DNA of 64,000 nt from Luteimonas cucumeris (GTDB lineage Bacteria > Pseudomonadota > Gammaproteobacteria > Xanthomonadales > Xanthomonadaceae), in NCBI RefSeq assembly GCF_007830035.1, contig NZ_VLKN01000004.1, positions 400,900 to 464,899 of the forward strand. The letters are read 5' to 3'. Positions 36,138 to 44,539 of this stretch are shown one piece after another. Positions within the stretch are counted from its first letter, which is position 1. Every line of letters starts with the position of its first letter. The notes beneath the pieces were generated by a model. That model worked only from the letters and a program-made list of their open reading frames with translations. It ran no database searches and was not told where the DNA came from. The position numbers and the translations under genes were made by a program.

Positions 36138-37490
36138 TCAGGTCTTCTGCTTCAGTCCCCAGAAGAAGCGGACCCTGAGTCCGCCGAGCGCCGCCTGGTC
36201 CAGGTCGATCGATCCCCCCGTTGCTTCCACCAGTTCGCGCGCGATCGCGAGTCCCAGGCCGGTGCCGGTGCCGGCTTCGTCGAGCCGCCCGCCGCGCATC
36301 AGCGCATCGATGGCGCGGTCGGTACTGATGCCGGGGCCGTCGTCCTCGACCGTCAGGCAGGTCCATTCGGGGCCGGCCGCGGCGCCGACATGGATCTGGC
36401 GCCGTGCGTATTTCACGGCGTTGTCCAGTACCGCACCCAGCATTTCGGAGAGGTCTTCCTGCTGCACAGCCAGCTGCAGGTTCGCCGGGATGTCGATGGC
36501 GAACGCCAGTTGGCCGCCCTTGTCGGTATGTTCGAGCACGGTGATCAGGCGCTCGACCGTGGCACGGACCTGCGCCGGCGCGCCGGGTGTCCGGCCGATG
36601 GCGGCGATGCGCACACGGGCCAGTTCGGCCTCGATCGTGGCACGCGCCGCGGCGATGCTGCGATCCATGCCATCGGCTGCCTTGACCGCGCCTTCGTCGC
36701 GAGCGCGCCGGCTCTGCGCGGCCATCGCCGCCAGCGGTGTCTTGAGTCCGTGCGCGAGGTCGGCGGCGCGGCGGCGCGCATGTTCAAGATCATGCTCGCG
36801 GGCATCGGCCAGCCGGTTGATGGCATCGGTCAACGGCTGGATTTCGCGCAGGTTCGATGCCGACAGGCGCGTGCTGGCGCTGTCGCGCATCGCCGCAAGA
36901 TCGCCGCGAATGCTTTCCAGCGGCCGCAATCCCAGCTTGACCTGCAACCACGCCGCCGCAGACAGCACCAGCCACAACGCGGCGAGGAAGACCGCGAGTT
37001 CGCGGCCGAATTCGGCGCGCGCCGTAGCCAGGGGCCGCGTATCGAGCGCGAGCTGCACCAGCACCGGCACGCCGCCAGCATCCAGTTTCAGGACCCGCTC
37101 GACGATCGAGACCGGCTGCTGGAACGGGCCATCCACGCGGCGCATGCGCCAGTCGTCGGCCGATGGATCGACCGGCGCCGGCAACAGTGCATCCCACAGC
37201 GAGCGCGAACGCACGACGCCCGCGCGCGTCGATACCTGCCAGTAGTACCCGCCCGCCGGTTTCTGCAAACGCGGATCCATCGGTTGCGCGGCAACCACAG
37301 GCTGGCCATCCGCGGTCAGCGACAGTGCCGACGCCAGGCGCAGGCCGTCACGGATCAGTTCGGCCTCCTGGCGTCGCTCCAGATGCCGTTCGAACAGCAC
37401 GGTCATGAACATCCAGGCGACGATCAACGCCGCCAGGATCGTCACCGCCGCGCCCAGCAGCAGCCGCCAGCGTAGCGAACCGGCGATCAC
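36138..37490 (-). CDS. Sensor histidine kinase
   Basis: The 450-residue kinase has helices at about 8-28 and 150-172, a HAMP-like region, the H-box AADLAHGLKTPLAAM and an ATPase domain (AVLDNAVKYA, EDDGPGIST, GTGLGLAIA). It overlaps the response regulator gene by four bases. Its architecture and context match the other kinase module in this window. Confidence 0.9.
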   Translation of the reverse strand: MIAGSLRWRLLLGAAVTILAALIVAWMFMTVLFERHLERRQEAELIRDGLRLASALSLTADGQPVVAAQPMDPRLQKPAGGYYWQVSTRAGVVRSRSLWDALLPAPVDPSADDWRMRRVDGPFQQPVSIVERVLKLDAGGVPVLVQLALDTRPLATARAEFGRELAVFLAALWLVLSAAAWLQVKLGLRPLESIRGDLAAMRDSASTRLSASNLREIQPLTDAINRLADAREHDLEHARRRAADLAHGLKTPLAAMAAQSRRARDEGAVKAADGMDRSIAAARATIEAELARVRIAAIGRTPGAPAQVRATVERLITVLEHTDKGGQLAFAIDIPANLQLAVQQEDLSEMLGAVLDNAVKYARRQIHVGAAAGPEWTCLTVEDDGPGISTDRAIDALMRGGRLDEAGTGTGLGLAIARELVEATGGSIDLDQAALGGLRVRFFWGLKQKT

Positions 37491-38149
37491 GCGACGGGCT
37501 CCAGCAGATAGCCGAAGCCCTTGCGCGTGACGATGATGTCGGCGCCGAACTTGCGTCGCAGGCGCGCGACGATCGCCTCGATGGCGTTGGCGTCTCCGTC
37601 CTCGACGACGCCATACAGATGCTCGGCCAGTTCACCGGCCGACACGGCTCGACCGGGCTGGTGCGACAGGTAATCGAGCAGTCGGAATTCCAGCGGCGAC
37701 AATCGTGCCGGCGCGCCGTCGACATCGGCGGTCATGCGCGTGGTGTCGAGCCGGAGGCGGCCGACTGTGACGACGTTGGACAACCGCCCGGCACCGCGCC
37801 GCATCAGGCCACGCACGCGTGCGATCAGTTCGCCCATCTGGAAGGGTTTGGCGATGTAGTCGTCGGCACCCGCCTCGATGCCTTCGACCTTCTCTGTCCA
37901 GTCGCCACGCGCCGAAACCACGATCACGGGAAACGCGCGGCCTGCCGCACGCCAGCGGCGCAGCACCGACAAGCCATCCAGCCGCGGCAGGCCGAGATCG
38001 AGCACGGCGGCATCGTAGTTTTCCACGTCGCCGAGATACCAGGCACGCTCGCCATCGCCAGCGACATCGACCACGAAACCAGACGCCTCGAGTGCACGCC
38101 GCAGGTCGGCCTGGATGTCGGGATCGTCCTCGACGACCAGGCAGCGCAT
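37487..38149 (-). CDS. Response regulator, OmpR family
   Basis: This 220-residue regulator has the receiver domain (EDDPD pocket, Asp51 in AVLDLGLPRLDG, Lys in YIAKPF) and the winged-helix C-terminal domain (SPLEFRLLDYL, ARLRRKFGAD, RKGFGYLL). Its start codon shares a base with the stop of the PepSY gene upstream and its stop overlaps the kinase start, so all three are probably translated from one message. Confidence 0.92.
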   Translation of the reverse strand: MRCLVVEDDPDIQADLRRALEASGFVVDVAGDGERAWYLGDVENYDAAVLDLGLPRLDGLSVLRRWRAAGRAFPVIVVSARGDWTEKVEGIEAGADDYIAKPFQMGELIARVRGLMRRGAGRLSNVVTVGRLRLDTTRMTADVDGAPARLSPLEFRLLDYLSHQPGRAVSAGELAEHLYGVVEDGDANAIEAIVARLRRKFGADIIVTRKGFGYLLEPVA

Positions 38150-38478
38150 CAGTCGTCCTCCACCTTGCGGATCGTGCCGGTAGCGGCGTTCAACTTGACC
38201 TCGCGTACGCGGCCGGTGGCGGTAAGTACCTTCACCTCGTATTCCCAGCCATGCTTGCCGTGATCGAGTTCGACCTCGATGACATCACCCGGCACGCGCT
38301 TCTGCGCGATCGGCAGGATGCGACCCAGCGGCAGTATCTCGCCGCGTTCCAGCAAAGCGCGCGCTTCGACGTGGTCATGGTCGTCGCCTGCCCGCGCAGG
38401 CGGCACGAGCGGCATCGACGACACAGTGCCGAGCAGCAGGACAACGGTGGCGAGTCGGTAGGGACGGGTCCGGGTCAT
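38149..38478 (-). CDS. PepSY-domain secreted protein
   Basis: The 109-residue product has a signal peptide (cleaved near ARAGD) and a His/Asp patch (DDHDHVEAR), then a PepSY pattern: GRILPIAQKRVPGDVIEVEL followed by YEVKVLTATGRVREVKLNAA. The histidine patch hints at metal binding. It begins the second PepSY-regulator-kinase module and is divergent from the TonB receptor at 38.6 kb. Confidence 0.85.
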   Translation of the reverse strand: MTRTRPYRLATVVLLLGTVSSMPLVPPARAGDDHDHVEARALLERGEILPLGRILPIAQKRVPGDVIEVELDHGKHGWEYEVKVLTATGRVREVKLNAATGTIRKVEDD

Positions 38479-38585
38479 GGCGCCGATGCTGCGACAGCAG
38501 CGCTGACATTACGCTGACGAAGGAAGCGGCGCCAATGTCAGCACGGGGCTTCTAGCCTGCGACGACGCTCCCGGAATCCGACACC

Positions 38586-40655
38586 ATGCGCAGCGGTGCC
38601 CGTGCCAGTTCCTTGCTATCGATCGCGGTCGCCGCGGCATTGGCCATGACGACGCTGCCTAGTCCTGCGCAGCAATCGCCGACCATGGATGCCGGACCAG
38701 GCATCAGCGTCTTCGATGCCGAACATTTTGCCGATACGAATCCGGCTAACGCCTACGACATGCTGATCCGCCTGCCCGGCTTCGTCATCGCCGAGGCGGA
38801 TACGGACGTACGCGGCTATGCCGGTGCGCGCGGCAACGTGCTCATCGATGGCGCGCGCCCGTCCAGCAAGCGCGAGGACATCGGTCAACTGCTCAAGCGT
38901 ATTCCGGCGTCCGCCGTTGCCCGCGTCGAACTGATCCGCAGCGGCGCGACCGGCGTGGACATGGCCGGCCACGCACTGCTGGCCAATGTCGTGCGCATCC
39001 GCGCGACCACCACCGCGGCCGCGGTGGAAGTCGGCCTGATCGCAGCCACCGATGGCTGGATGGCGCCGCAGGAACAGCTGGAATACAGCCATCGCCGCGA
39101 TGAGCGCGTGCTCGACCTGGCCATCAAGCACGTCCCGGAACTGGACGACGATAGCGGGCGCGGCACGATCCGCACGACCGTGCCCGATACCGCACTCGTC
39201 GCCGAGAATCCGCTGGACGCGCGCACCATCAAGCACGAGACGGAAGCCGGCGGCCACTGGCGCCAGCCGCTGGCGGGAGGGCAAATGGTCCTCAGCGCGG
39301 CCGTGCGCGGCGAGCAGGTACAGGCCGACACCGATATCGCAGCGACGGTCGCCGGTAGCGGCGGCGAAACCGTCAACGAGCGCGAGGATCTTCGCGAGGC
39401 CGAGGTCGGAACGCGCTATGAGCGCCCATTGGGCGAGCAATCGACCCTGGAACTGATGGCGACCCGACAACGCGGTTGGCTGGACAACCGGGAACTGTCG
39501 CGCGAGGAAGGCGAAACCGAAACCTTCTCCGAGAATACCGGGACCGGCGAGACCATCGGCCGCATCGAGCTGACTCATGTCCATTCCGATGCGTTGTCGC
39601 TCGGCGCCTCGCTGGAAACGGCGTTCAACTTCCTGGAAAGCAGCGCGCGACTGCTGCACGACAATGTACCCGTGTTCCTGCCGGGCTCGGAGGTGCGCAT
39701 CGAGGAGCAGCGGGTCGAGGCTGCGCTGGCGGCCACATGGCAGCCGGCCGCGGACTGGCTGCTTGAGGCCGGTCTGCGCGTCGAGAACTCCGCCCTGACG
39801 CAGACCGGCGACAGCCCGTTGCAACGCAGGTTCACCTACCCCAAGCCGCGCGTGGCATTGCGTTGGGACGGCAACGACCGCAACCAGCTGCGCCTGTCGA
39901 TTTCACGCGAGGTCGGACAACTCGACTTCGCCGATTTCGTCGCCTCCGCCTCGTTGGACACCGGCGTGGTGACGGCCGGCAACGCGCAACTTCAACCCGA
40001 CAAGACCTGGCGAACGACGGCGGCGTGGGAACATCACTTCTGGACCGATGCGGCAGTCACGCTGAGCTACACGCACGATCGGATCAGCGATGTGGTCGAC
40101 CGCGTGCTGGTCGTCGCCGGCGACGATGTCTTCGATGCGCCGGGCAACATCGGCGACGGACGCCGCGACACCCTGGCGCTGGACCTGGCCGTGCCGCTGG
40201 ACCGGTTCGGCTTCAGCGGCGCGCGGATCCGTTCGTCGCTGCTGTGGCGCACCAGTCGTGTGACCGATCCGGTCACCGGCGAGCAGCGCGCGATCTCCGA
40301 GGAGAAGCCGGTCGAGGGCGAGATCGTCCTGACCCAGGATCTGCCCGCGTTGCGCATGCACTGGGGACTGGAGGTCGGCCACATCGCCGAGCGCGAAACG
40401 AAATACCGCTTCGACGAAATCGCGCGTGAGTCGGAAGGCGCCAGCTGGACGCTGTTCGTCGAACGCCGTATCGGCAGCCACTGGCGCGTGCGCGCCGAAG
40501 CGACCGACCTGTTCGGCCGCGATTTCGTCGAAACACGCGAAAAATACGATGGACCACGCTCGACTTATCCTGTCGCGGAAATCGAACGACGCGAGCGCAC
40601 CACGCCCGGCTACTTCGGCCTGAGCTTCCGCCGGGATACCGGTGGCGATCGTTGA
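38586..40655 (+). CDS. TonB-dependent outer-membrane receptor
   Basis: The 689-residue receptor has a signal peptide (cleaved near PAQQ), a plug domain (NPANAYDMLIRLPGFVI, YAGARGNVLIDGARP, SGATGVDMAGHALLANVV) and a C-terminal beta-barrel ending in an aromatic strand (YFGLSFRR). No clear TonB box was read. It is divergent from the PepSY-regulator-kinase operon with 107 bp between, so that system probably regulates it. Cargo unknown; metal complexes are a guess from the PepSY neighbour. Confidence 0.85.
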   Translation: MRSGARASSLLSIAVAAALAMTTLPSPAQQSPTMDAGPGISVFDAEHFADTNPANAYDMLIRLPGFVIAEADTDVRGYAGARGNVLIDGARPSSKREDIGQLLKRIPASAVARVELIRSGATGVDMAGHALLANVVRIRATTTAAAVEVGLIAATDGWMAPQEQLEYSHRRDERVLDLAIKHVPELDDDSGRGTIRTTVPDTALVAENPLDARTIKHETEAGGHWRQPLAGGQMVLSAAVRGEQVQADTDIAATVAGSGGETVNEREDLREAEVGTRYERPLGEQSTLELMATRQRGWLDNRELSREEGETETFSENTGTGETIGRIELTHVHSDALSLGASLETAFNFLESSARLLHDNVPVFLPGSEVRIEEQRVEAALAATWQPAADWLLEAGLRVENSALTQTGDSPLQRRFTYPKPRVALRWDGNDRNQLRLSISREVGQLDFADFVASASLDTGVVTAGNAQLQPDKTWRTTAAWEHHFWTDAAVTLSYTHDRISDVVDRVLVVAGDDVFDAPGNIGDGRRDTLALDLAVPLDRFGFSGARIRSSLLWRTSRVTDPVTGEQRAISEEKPVEGEIVLTQDLPALRMHWGLEVGHIAERETKYRFDEIARESEGASWTLFVERRIGSHWRVRAEATDLFGRDFVETREKYDGPRSTYPVAEIERRERTTPGYFGLSFRRDTGGDR

Positions 40656-40734
40656 CGGAGGCATCGACCCGCCGCATGCGCTTGCGGTATCGACCCGCCC
40701 TCGTCCCTTCTTGTGACGGGCAGGCGCGGCTGTT

Positions 40735-42198
40735 TCAGTCCGACGTCCCGTCGTAATACGGACGATCCGGCCAGCCCTGCGGCACGTCCTGGCCGTAGTA
40801 GCCGCCGCCCTTGAGGAAGCGCTCGCGCCGCTGCAGTTCGTCCGGATCGGATTTGCTGTCCCAGCTGCGCACACCATTCTTCAGGTCGTCCGGGGTCAGC
40901 ACCAGCGGTTCCCACACCGCCTCGCCCATCACGTCATGCAGGGTGCAGGTCAGGGTCGGCGTCTTGCCGGTCATGTCGAAACGCATCAGCCCGACATTGA
41001 CCGAACGGGTCCAGGTGTCGCGCACGCGCACTTCCGGTGCCTGTCGTATGTTCTTGCTGGCGGGCATCTGCGCCAGCGGCGACGAACAGAAATCGTAGAT
41101 GTCGTAACCGCCCTGCTCCGAACGCGGGATGCAGTTCAGTTCGCCCATGTGCGAATCGCCGGAGATGCAGACCACGCCGCCGATGTCGTTGTCGCGGATG
41201 AAATCGAAAATCTCGTTGCGCTCGGTCAGGTACACACCCCACGAGTCGCCGCCGTCCTCGTTCTCCGCCGCCGACCAGCCGCCGCCGATGGCCAACACCT
41301 TGAACGGCGTGCGACTGGCCTTGAGCTCGCGCTTGAGCCAGGCCTTCTGCGCGGCGCCGAGCATGGTCTTGTGGGCATTGTCGATCTTGTCGGTGGCGTC
41401 GCGATGGTAGCGGCCGTCGAGCACGAAAAAATCCACGCCGCCGTAATGCTGCTTGAAATACACGCCCGGATTGCCGGACTCGCCATAACCCGGATTGGCC
41501 CAGAAATTCCGGAAGGTCCGCAGCGATTCCGCCTTGATCGGATTGCGACCATCGGAATCGTTGTAGCCGAAATCGTGGTCGTCCCAGGTCGCCAGTTGCG
41601 GCGTCGAGCGCAGCAGCGGTTCCAGCCGCTCCACGACCCGGCCGCGTCCGTACAGATCGACCAGTGCCTGGCGCTGGTCGCTGTCGGCATAGATGTTGTC
41701 GCCCAGCCACAGGAACATGTCAGGCTGCAACTGGCGCACCGCGTTCCAGATGCGCTGGTCGGGATCGAACTGGATGCGACAGCAGGAACCGAACGCGATG
41801 CGGAAATCGGCGGCGCCGGCCGGTGCGGTTTTCGTCTGGTGCGGCAGGAACTGGTAGCGATCGCTCTCACCGGCATACTTGAGGCGATACCAGTAGGTCG
41901 TGTCCGGTTGCAATGCTTCGGCGCGCAGCACGACGCAGCAATCCTCCTCCGCTTTCGCCATCGCACTCGAGCCAGCCAGCACATTGCGGAAGTCGCGGTC
42001 GGTGGAATATTCCAGCTGGACCTCGAACGCGCCGCTGGCGCGCACCCACACGGTGAAATGACGAGGTCCCGGCGTACCGATCATCGGACCCTGCAGCGCG
42101 CGCGGATAGCCCAGCACTTTCGCCAGCGCGCGCGGAAGCAACGCCGACAGCGAGCCCAGCAGACCGGCGGCCAGGAAGCTGCGGCGATCGAGTTTCAT
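40735..42198 (-). CDS. phoD: Alkaline phosphatase D family protein, Tat-exported
   Basis: The 487-residue protein starts with a twin-arginine signal (DRRSFLAAGLLG) and a hydrophobic stretch, then a PhoD-like fold: FGSCCRIQFDPDQRIW, WLGDNIYADSD and WDDHDFGYND, which are metal-binding loops, and GDSHMGELN. It is expected to remove phosphate from periplasmic esters. Its start overlaps the inositol monophosphatase stop by four bases and it ends an operon with the OPA transporter. Confidence 0.87.
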   Translation of the reverse strand: MKLDRRSFLAAGLLGSLSALLPRALAKVLGYPRALQGPMIGTPGPRHFTVWVRASGAFEVQLEYSTDRDFRNVLAGSSAMAKAEEDCCVVLRAEALQPDTTYWYRLKYAGESDRYQFLPHQTKTAPAGAADFRIAFGSCCRIQFDPDQRIWNAVRQLQPDMFLWLGDNIYADSDQRQALVDLYGRGRVVERLEPLLRSTPQLATWDDHDFGYNDSDGRNPIKAESLRTFRNFWANPGYGESGNPGVYFKQHYGGVDFFVLDGRYHRDATDKIDNAHKTMLGAAQKAWLKRELKASRTPFKVLAIGGGWSAAENEDGGDSWGVYLTERNEIFDFIRDNDIGGVVCISGDSHMGELNCIPRSEQGGYDIYDFCSSPLAQMPASKNIRQAPEVRVRDTWTRSVNVGLMRFDMTGKTPTLTCTLHDVMGEAVWEPLVLTPDDLKNGVRSWDSKSDPDELQRRERFLKGGGYYGQDVPQGWPDRPYYDGTSD

Positions 42199-43010
42199 GA
42201 GGCCTCCGTGCTGGCCAGCGCCAGGTTGAGCCGTTGCAGCAGCGCTTCATGGATCGCGCCGTTGGAGATGCAGACGTTCTGGCCGTGCAGGTCCAGAGGT
42301 GCGCCGGCGGCGGACGTGGCGATGCCGCCGGCTTCGCGCACCAGGATGACGCCCGGTGCCATGTCCCAGGCCTGCAAGGCGCGCTCCCAGTACGCATCCC
42401 AACGACCTGCGGCGGTCCAGGCCATGTCGACGGAGCAGGCGCCGGTGCGACGGATCCCGGCGGTCTGGCCGCTGAGCAGCGTCATCTCGCGCGCGAACAG
42501 CGGATGATCCGGCTTGCCGGCAAAAGGAATGCCGCAGGCAAGCACGGCCTCGATCAGGGTGGCGCGCGTCGACACGCGGATCCGCCGCCCGTTGCACCAG
42601 GCGCCCCTGCCCCGCTCTGCGACGTAAAGCTCGTCGAGCATCGGCAGATAGGTGACGCCGGCGATCACCTCGCCGTCGTCGGCCAACGCGATGTTCACTC
42701 CCCACAACGGGCAGCCGAACAGGAAATTGGTGGTGCCGTCCAGCGGATCGACGATCCAGCCGCGGGCCGCGTCGGCGCCATCGATCGCACCACCTTCCTC
42801 GCCGAGGAAAGCGTAGCCGGGCCGCGCCCTGGCGAGGATCGCGTGCGTGGTGCGCTCGGCTTCCTCGTCGGCGATCGACACCAGGTCGGCCGGTCCGCTT
42901 TTCGAACGCACGCCCAGTGCCGACAGCTGGCCGAAGTGTTTGCGCAGGCCTTCGCCGGCGGCCTGCGCCGCCTCGATCATCGCCTTCAGTTCACTCGATG
43001 GTTCAAGCAC
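42195..43010 (-). CDS. suhB: Inositol monophosphatase family protein
   Basis: The 271-residue enzyme has both signatures of the IMPase family: motif A DPLDGTTNF (metal and phosphate site) and motif B WDMAPGVILVREAGG, plus GEEGG in the first half. It is cytoplasmic and Mg2+-dependent. The GTG start at 43010 has GAGGAAGA a few bases upstream; an upstream in-frame ATG would overlap the transporter gene. In this operon it can convert imported inositol phosphate to inositol. Confidence 0.86.
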   Translation of the reverse strand: MLEPSSELKAMIEAAQAAGEGLRKHFGQLSALGVRSKSGPADLVSIADEEAERTTHAILARARPGYAFLGEEGGAIDGADAARGWIVDPLDGTTNFLFGCPLWGVNIALADDGEVIAGVTYLPMLDELYVAERGRGAWCNGRRIRVSTRATLIEAVLACGIPFAGKPDHPLFAREMTLLSGQTAGIRRTGACSVDMAWTAAGRWDAYWERALQAWDMAPGVILVREAGGIATSAAGAPLDLHGQNVCISNGAIHEALLQRLNLALASTEAS

Positions 43011-43020
43011 GTCGTCTTCC

Positions 43021-44367
43021 TCAATCGCGCAAGCGCGTACGCCACAGGCTGGCGGCGAGCAGCATGGACAGCACCGACGAACCGATCCAGAACCAGATCG
43101 CCGGGCCGAAATCGTAGACGCGGACATCGCCGGCCATCGTCATGCCGCGCTCGATCAGGATGCCCGACACCTGCTCCTGTATCGCCGCACCGATGTAGCT
43201 GAAGATGCCGATCACGCCCATCGCCGCGCCGGCCACGCGCTTGGGCGCGATGTCCACCGCGAACAGGCCGCCCAGCGACGTGACCAGGCCGGTCAGGCCC
43301 ATGCCGAACAGCAGCATGCCGATCACCAGTGTCGGCATCGTGGTCGGCCCGAAGAAGATCAGGCCCAGGCCGACCAGCTCGAGCAGCGCGAACAGCAGGT
43401 TGACCGGTGGCCGCCGTGCCGCGAAGAACTTGTCGGAGATGAAGCCGAAACCGATCGCACCGGCCATGCCGGCCAGGGTGCTGATCATCAGCAGGGTGCC
43501 GGCGGCGGGCAACGAGAAGCCGCGTGCTTCCTGCAGGTAGAGGATGCCCCACGAATTGATCGCGTAACGGGTGACGTAGGTGGTGGCGCTGGCCAGGCAC
43601 AGCACCCAGATCGCCGGGATCCTGAGGATCGACAGCTGCAGGCCAAGCACCGTCTTGACGCCCGGCTTGGCGGCCTCCCTGTAGTGGTCGTTCTTCCAGT
43701 CGTTGACCGTCGGCAATCCGAGCGTGCGTGGCCGATCCTGCAGCAGGACGTAGCAGCCGATCGCGGTGGCGATGCCGATCAGGCCCGGCCCCCAGAATCC
43801 CCAACGCCAGCCCAGCGCCGCGACCGCCGCACCGACCACGAGGAAGGTCAGGCCCTCGCCGATGGAGTGCGCGGTACTCCACACGCCGTAGGCGCGGCCG
43901 CGTTCGCGATTGGAGAACCAGCTGGTCATGGCGACCACGCCGCCTGGCGCACCGAAACTCTGGAACCAGCCGTTCAATCCCCACAACACGACCGCCATCC
44001 ACAGCGTGGTGGTGAAACCCATCGCCAGGTTGCACAACGCGGTCATCAGGAACGCGAAGGCCAGGAAGCGCTTCATGTTGGCGTGGTCGGCGAGGAAGCC
44101 GTTGGTCAGCTTGCCGATGGCATAGGTATAGAAAAGCGCCGAACCGATCAGCCCCAGCTCCGTCGGCGAGAAGACACCGCCGTCGATCAGCGGCTTCTTG
44201 ACCACGCCCAGGGCCAGTCGACAGGTGTAGATCAGGCCGTAACCCAGGGTGATCGCCAACATGACCCGCAGGCGGTGCCTGCGGAACAGGCCGTCGATCG
44301 CCGCAGCATCGTCGATCGCGGGGCGATCGACGCCCGTCGCGAAGAATCTCAGGAAACCAGCCGCCAC
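43021..44367 (-). CDS. OPA-family (GlpT/UhpT-like) organophosphate transporter
   Basis: This 448-residue 12-helix MFS protein matches the organophosphate:phosphate antiporter family. Arg50 (IYTCRLALG) and Arg267 (TYVTRYAINSW) align with Arg45 and Arg269 of GlpT, which hold the substrate phosphate. LADHANMKRFLAF and FGAPGGVVAMTSWFSN are also typical. It starts with GTG at 44367 behind GGAGGAGAG. Placed upstream of inositol monophosphatase and PhoD, it should import an inositol phosphate rather than free sugar; this is inferred. Confidence 0.85.
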   Translation of the reverse strand: MAAGFLRFFATGVDRPAIDDAAAIDGLFRRHRLRVMLAITLGYGLIYTCRLALGVVKKPLIDGGVFSPTELGLIGSALFYTYAIGKLTNGFLADHANMKRFLAFAFLMTALCNLAMGFTTTLWMAVVLWGLNGWFQSFGAPGGVVAMTSWFSNRERGRAYGVWSTAHSIGEGLTFLVVGAAVAALGWRWGFWGPGLIGIATAIGCYVLLQDRPRTLGLPTVNDWKNDHYREAAKPGVKTVLGLQLSILRIPAIWVLCLASATTYVTRYAINSWGILYLQEARGFSLPAAGTLLMISTLAGMAGAIGFGFISDKFFAARRPPVNLLFALLELVGLGLIFFGPTTMPTLVIGMLLFGMGLTGLVTSLGGLFAVDIAPKRVAGAAMGVIGIFSYIGAAIQEQVSGILIERGMTMAGDVRVYDFGPAIWFWIGSSVLSMLLAASLWRTRLRD

Positions 44368-44448
44368 GAATCTCTCCTCCCCGGAATCGATCGGACCTGC
44401 GTCGTTGCGCGAGCCTGTTTCGGACAGCCTATTTCATTGTGTATTAAA

Positions 44449-44466
44449 ATGGAAGAAATATTCCAT
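44449..44466. promoter_or_regulatory. Candidate inositol-regulator operator upstream of the OPA transporter
   Basis: ATGGAAGAAATATTCCAT is a perfect inverted repeat (ATGGAA/TTCCAT, six-base spacer) in an AT-rich island. It contains GGAA-N6-TTCC exactly. It lies about 80 bp upstream of the transporter start. From memory, GGAA-N6-TTCC is the operator of IolR in Caulobacter. Confidence 0.72.
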
Positions 44467-44539
44467 TATCGAAGTTCATGACCAGGTCGCTCCAGCCACG
44501 ACCTCTGTCCGGTGCGAAGAATCGAAGCGCTCCGTTTTC

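Noticed and set aside
40656..40734. Repeated ATCGACCCGCC in the gap between TonB receptor and PhoD genes
   Set aside because: It occurs only twice at this spot and forms no clear structure.
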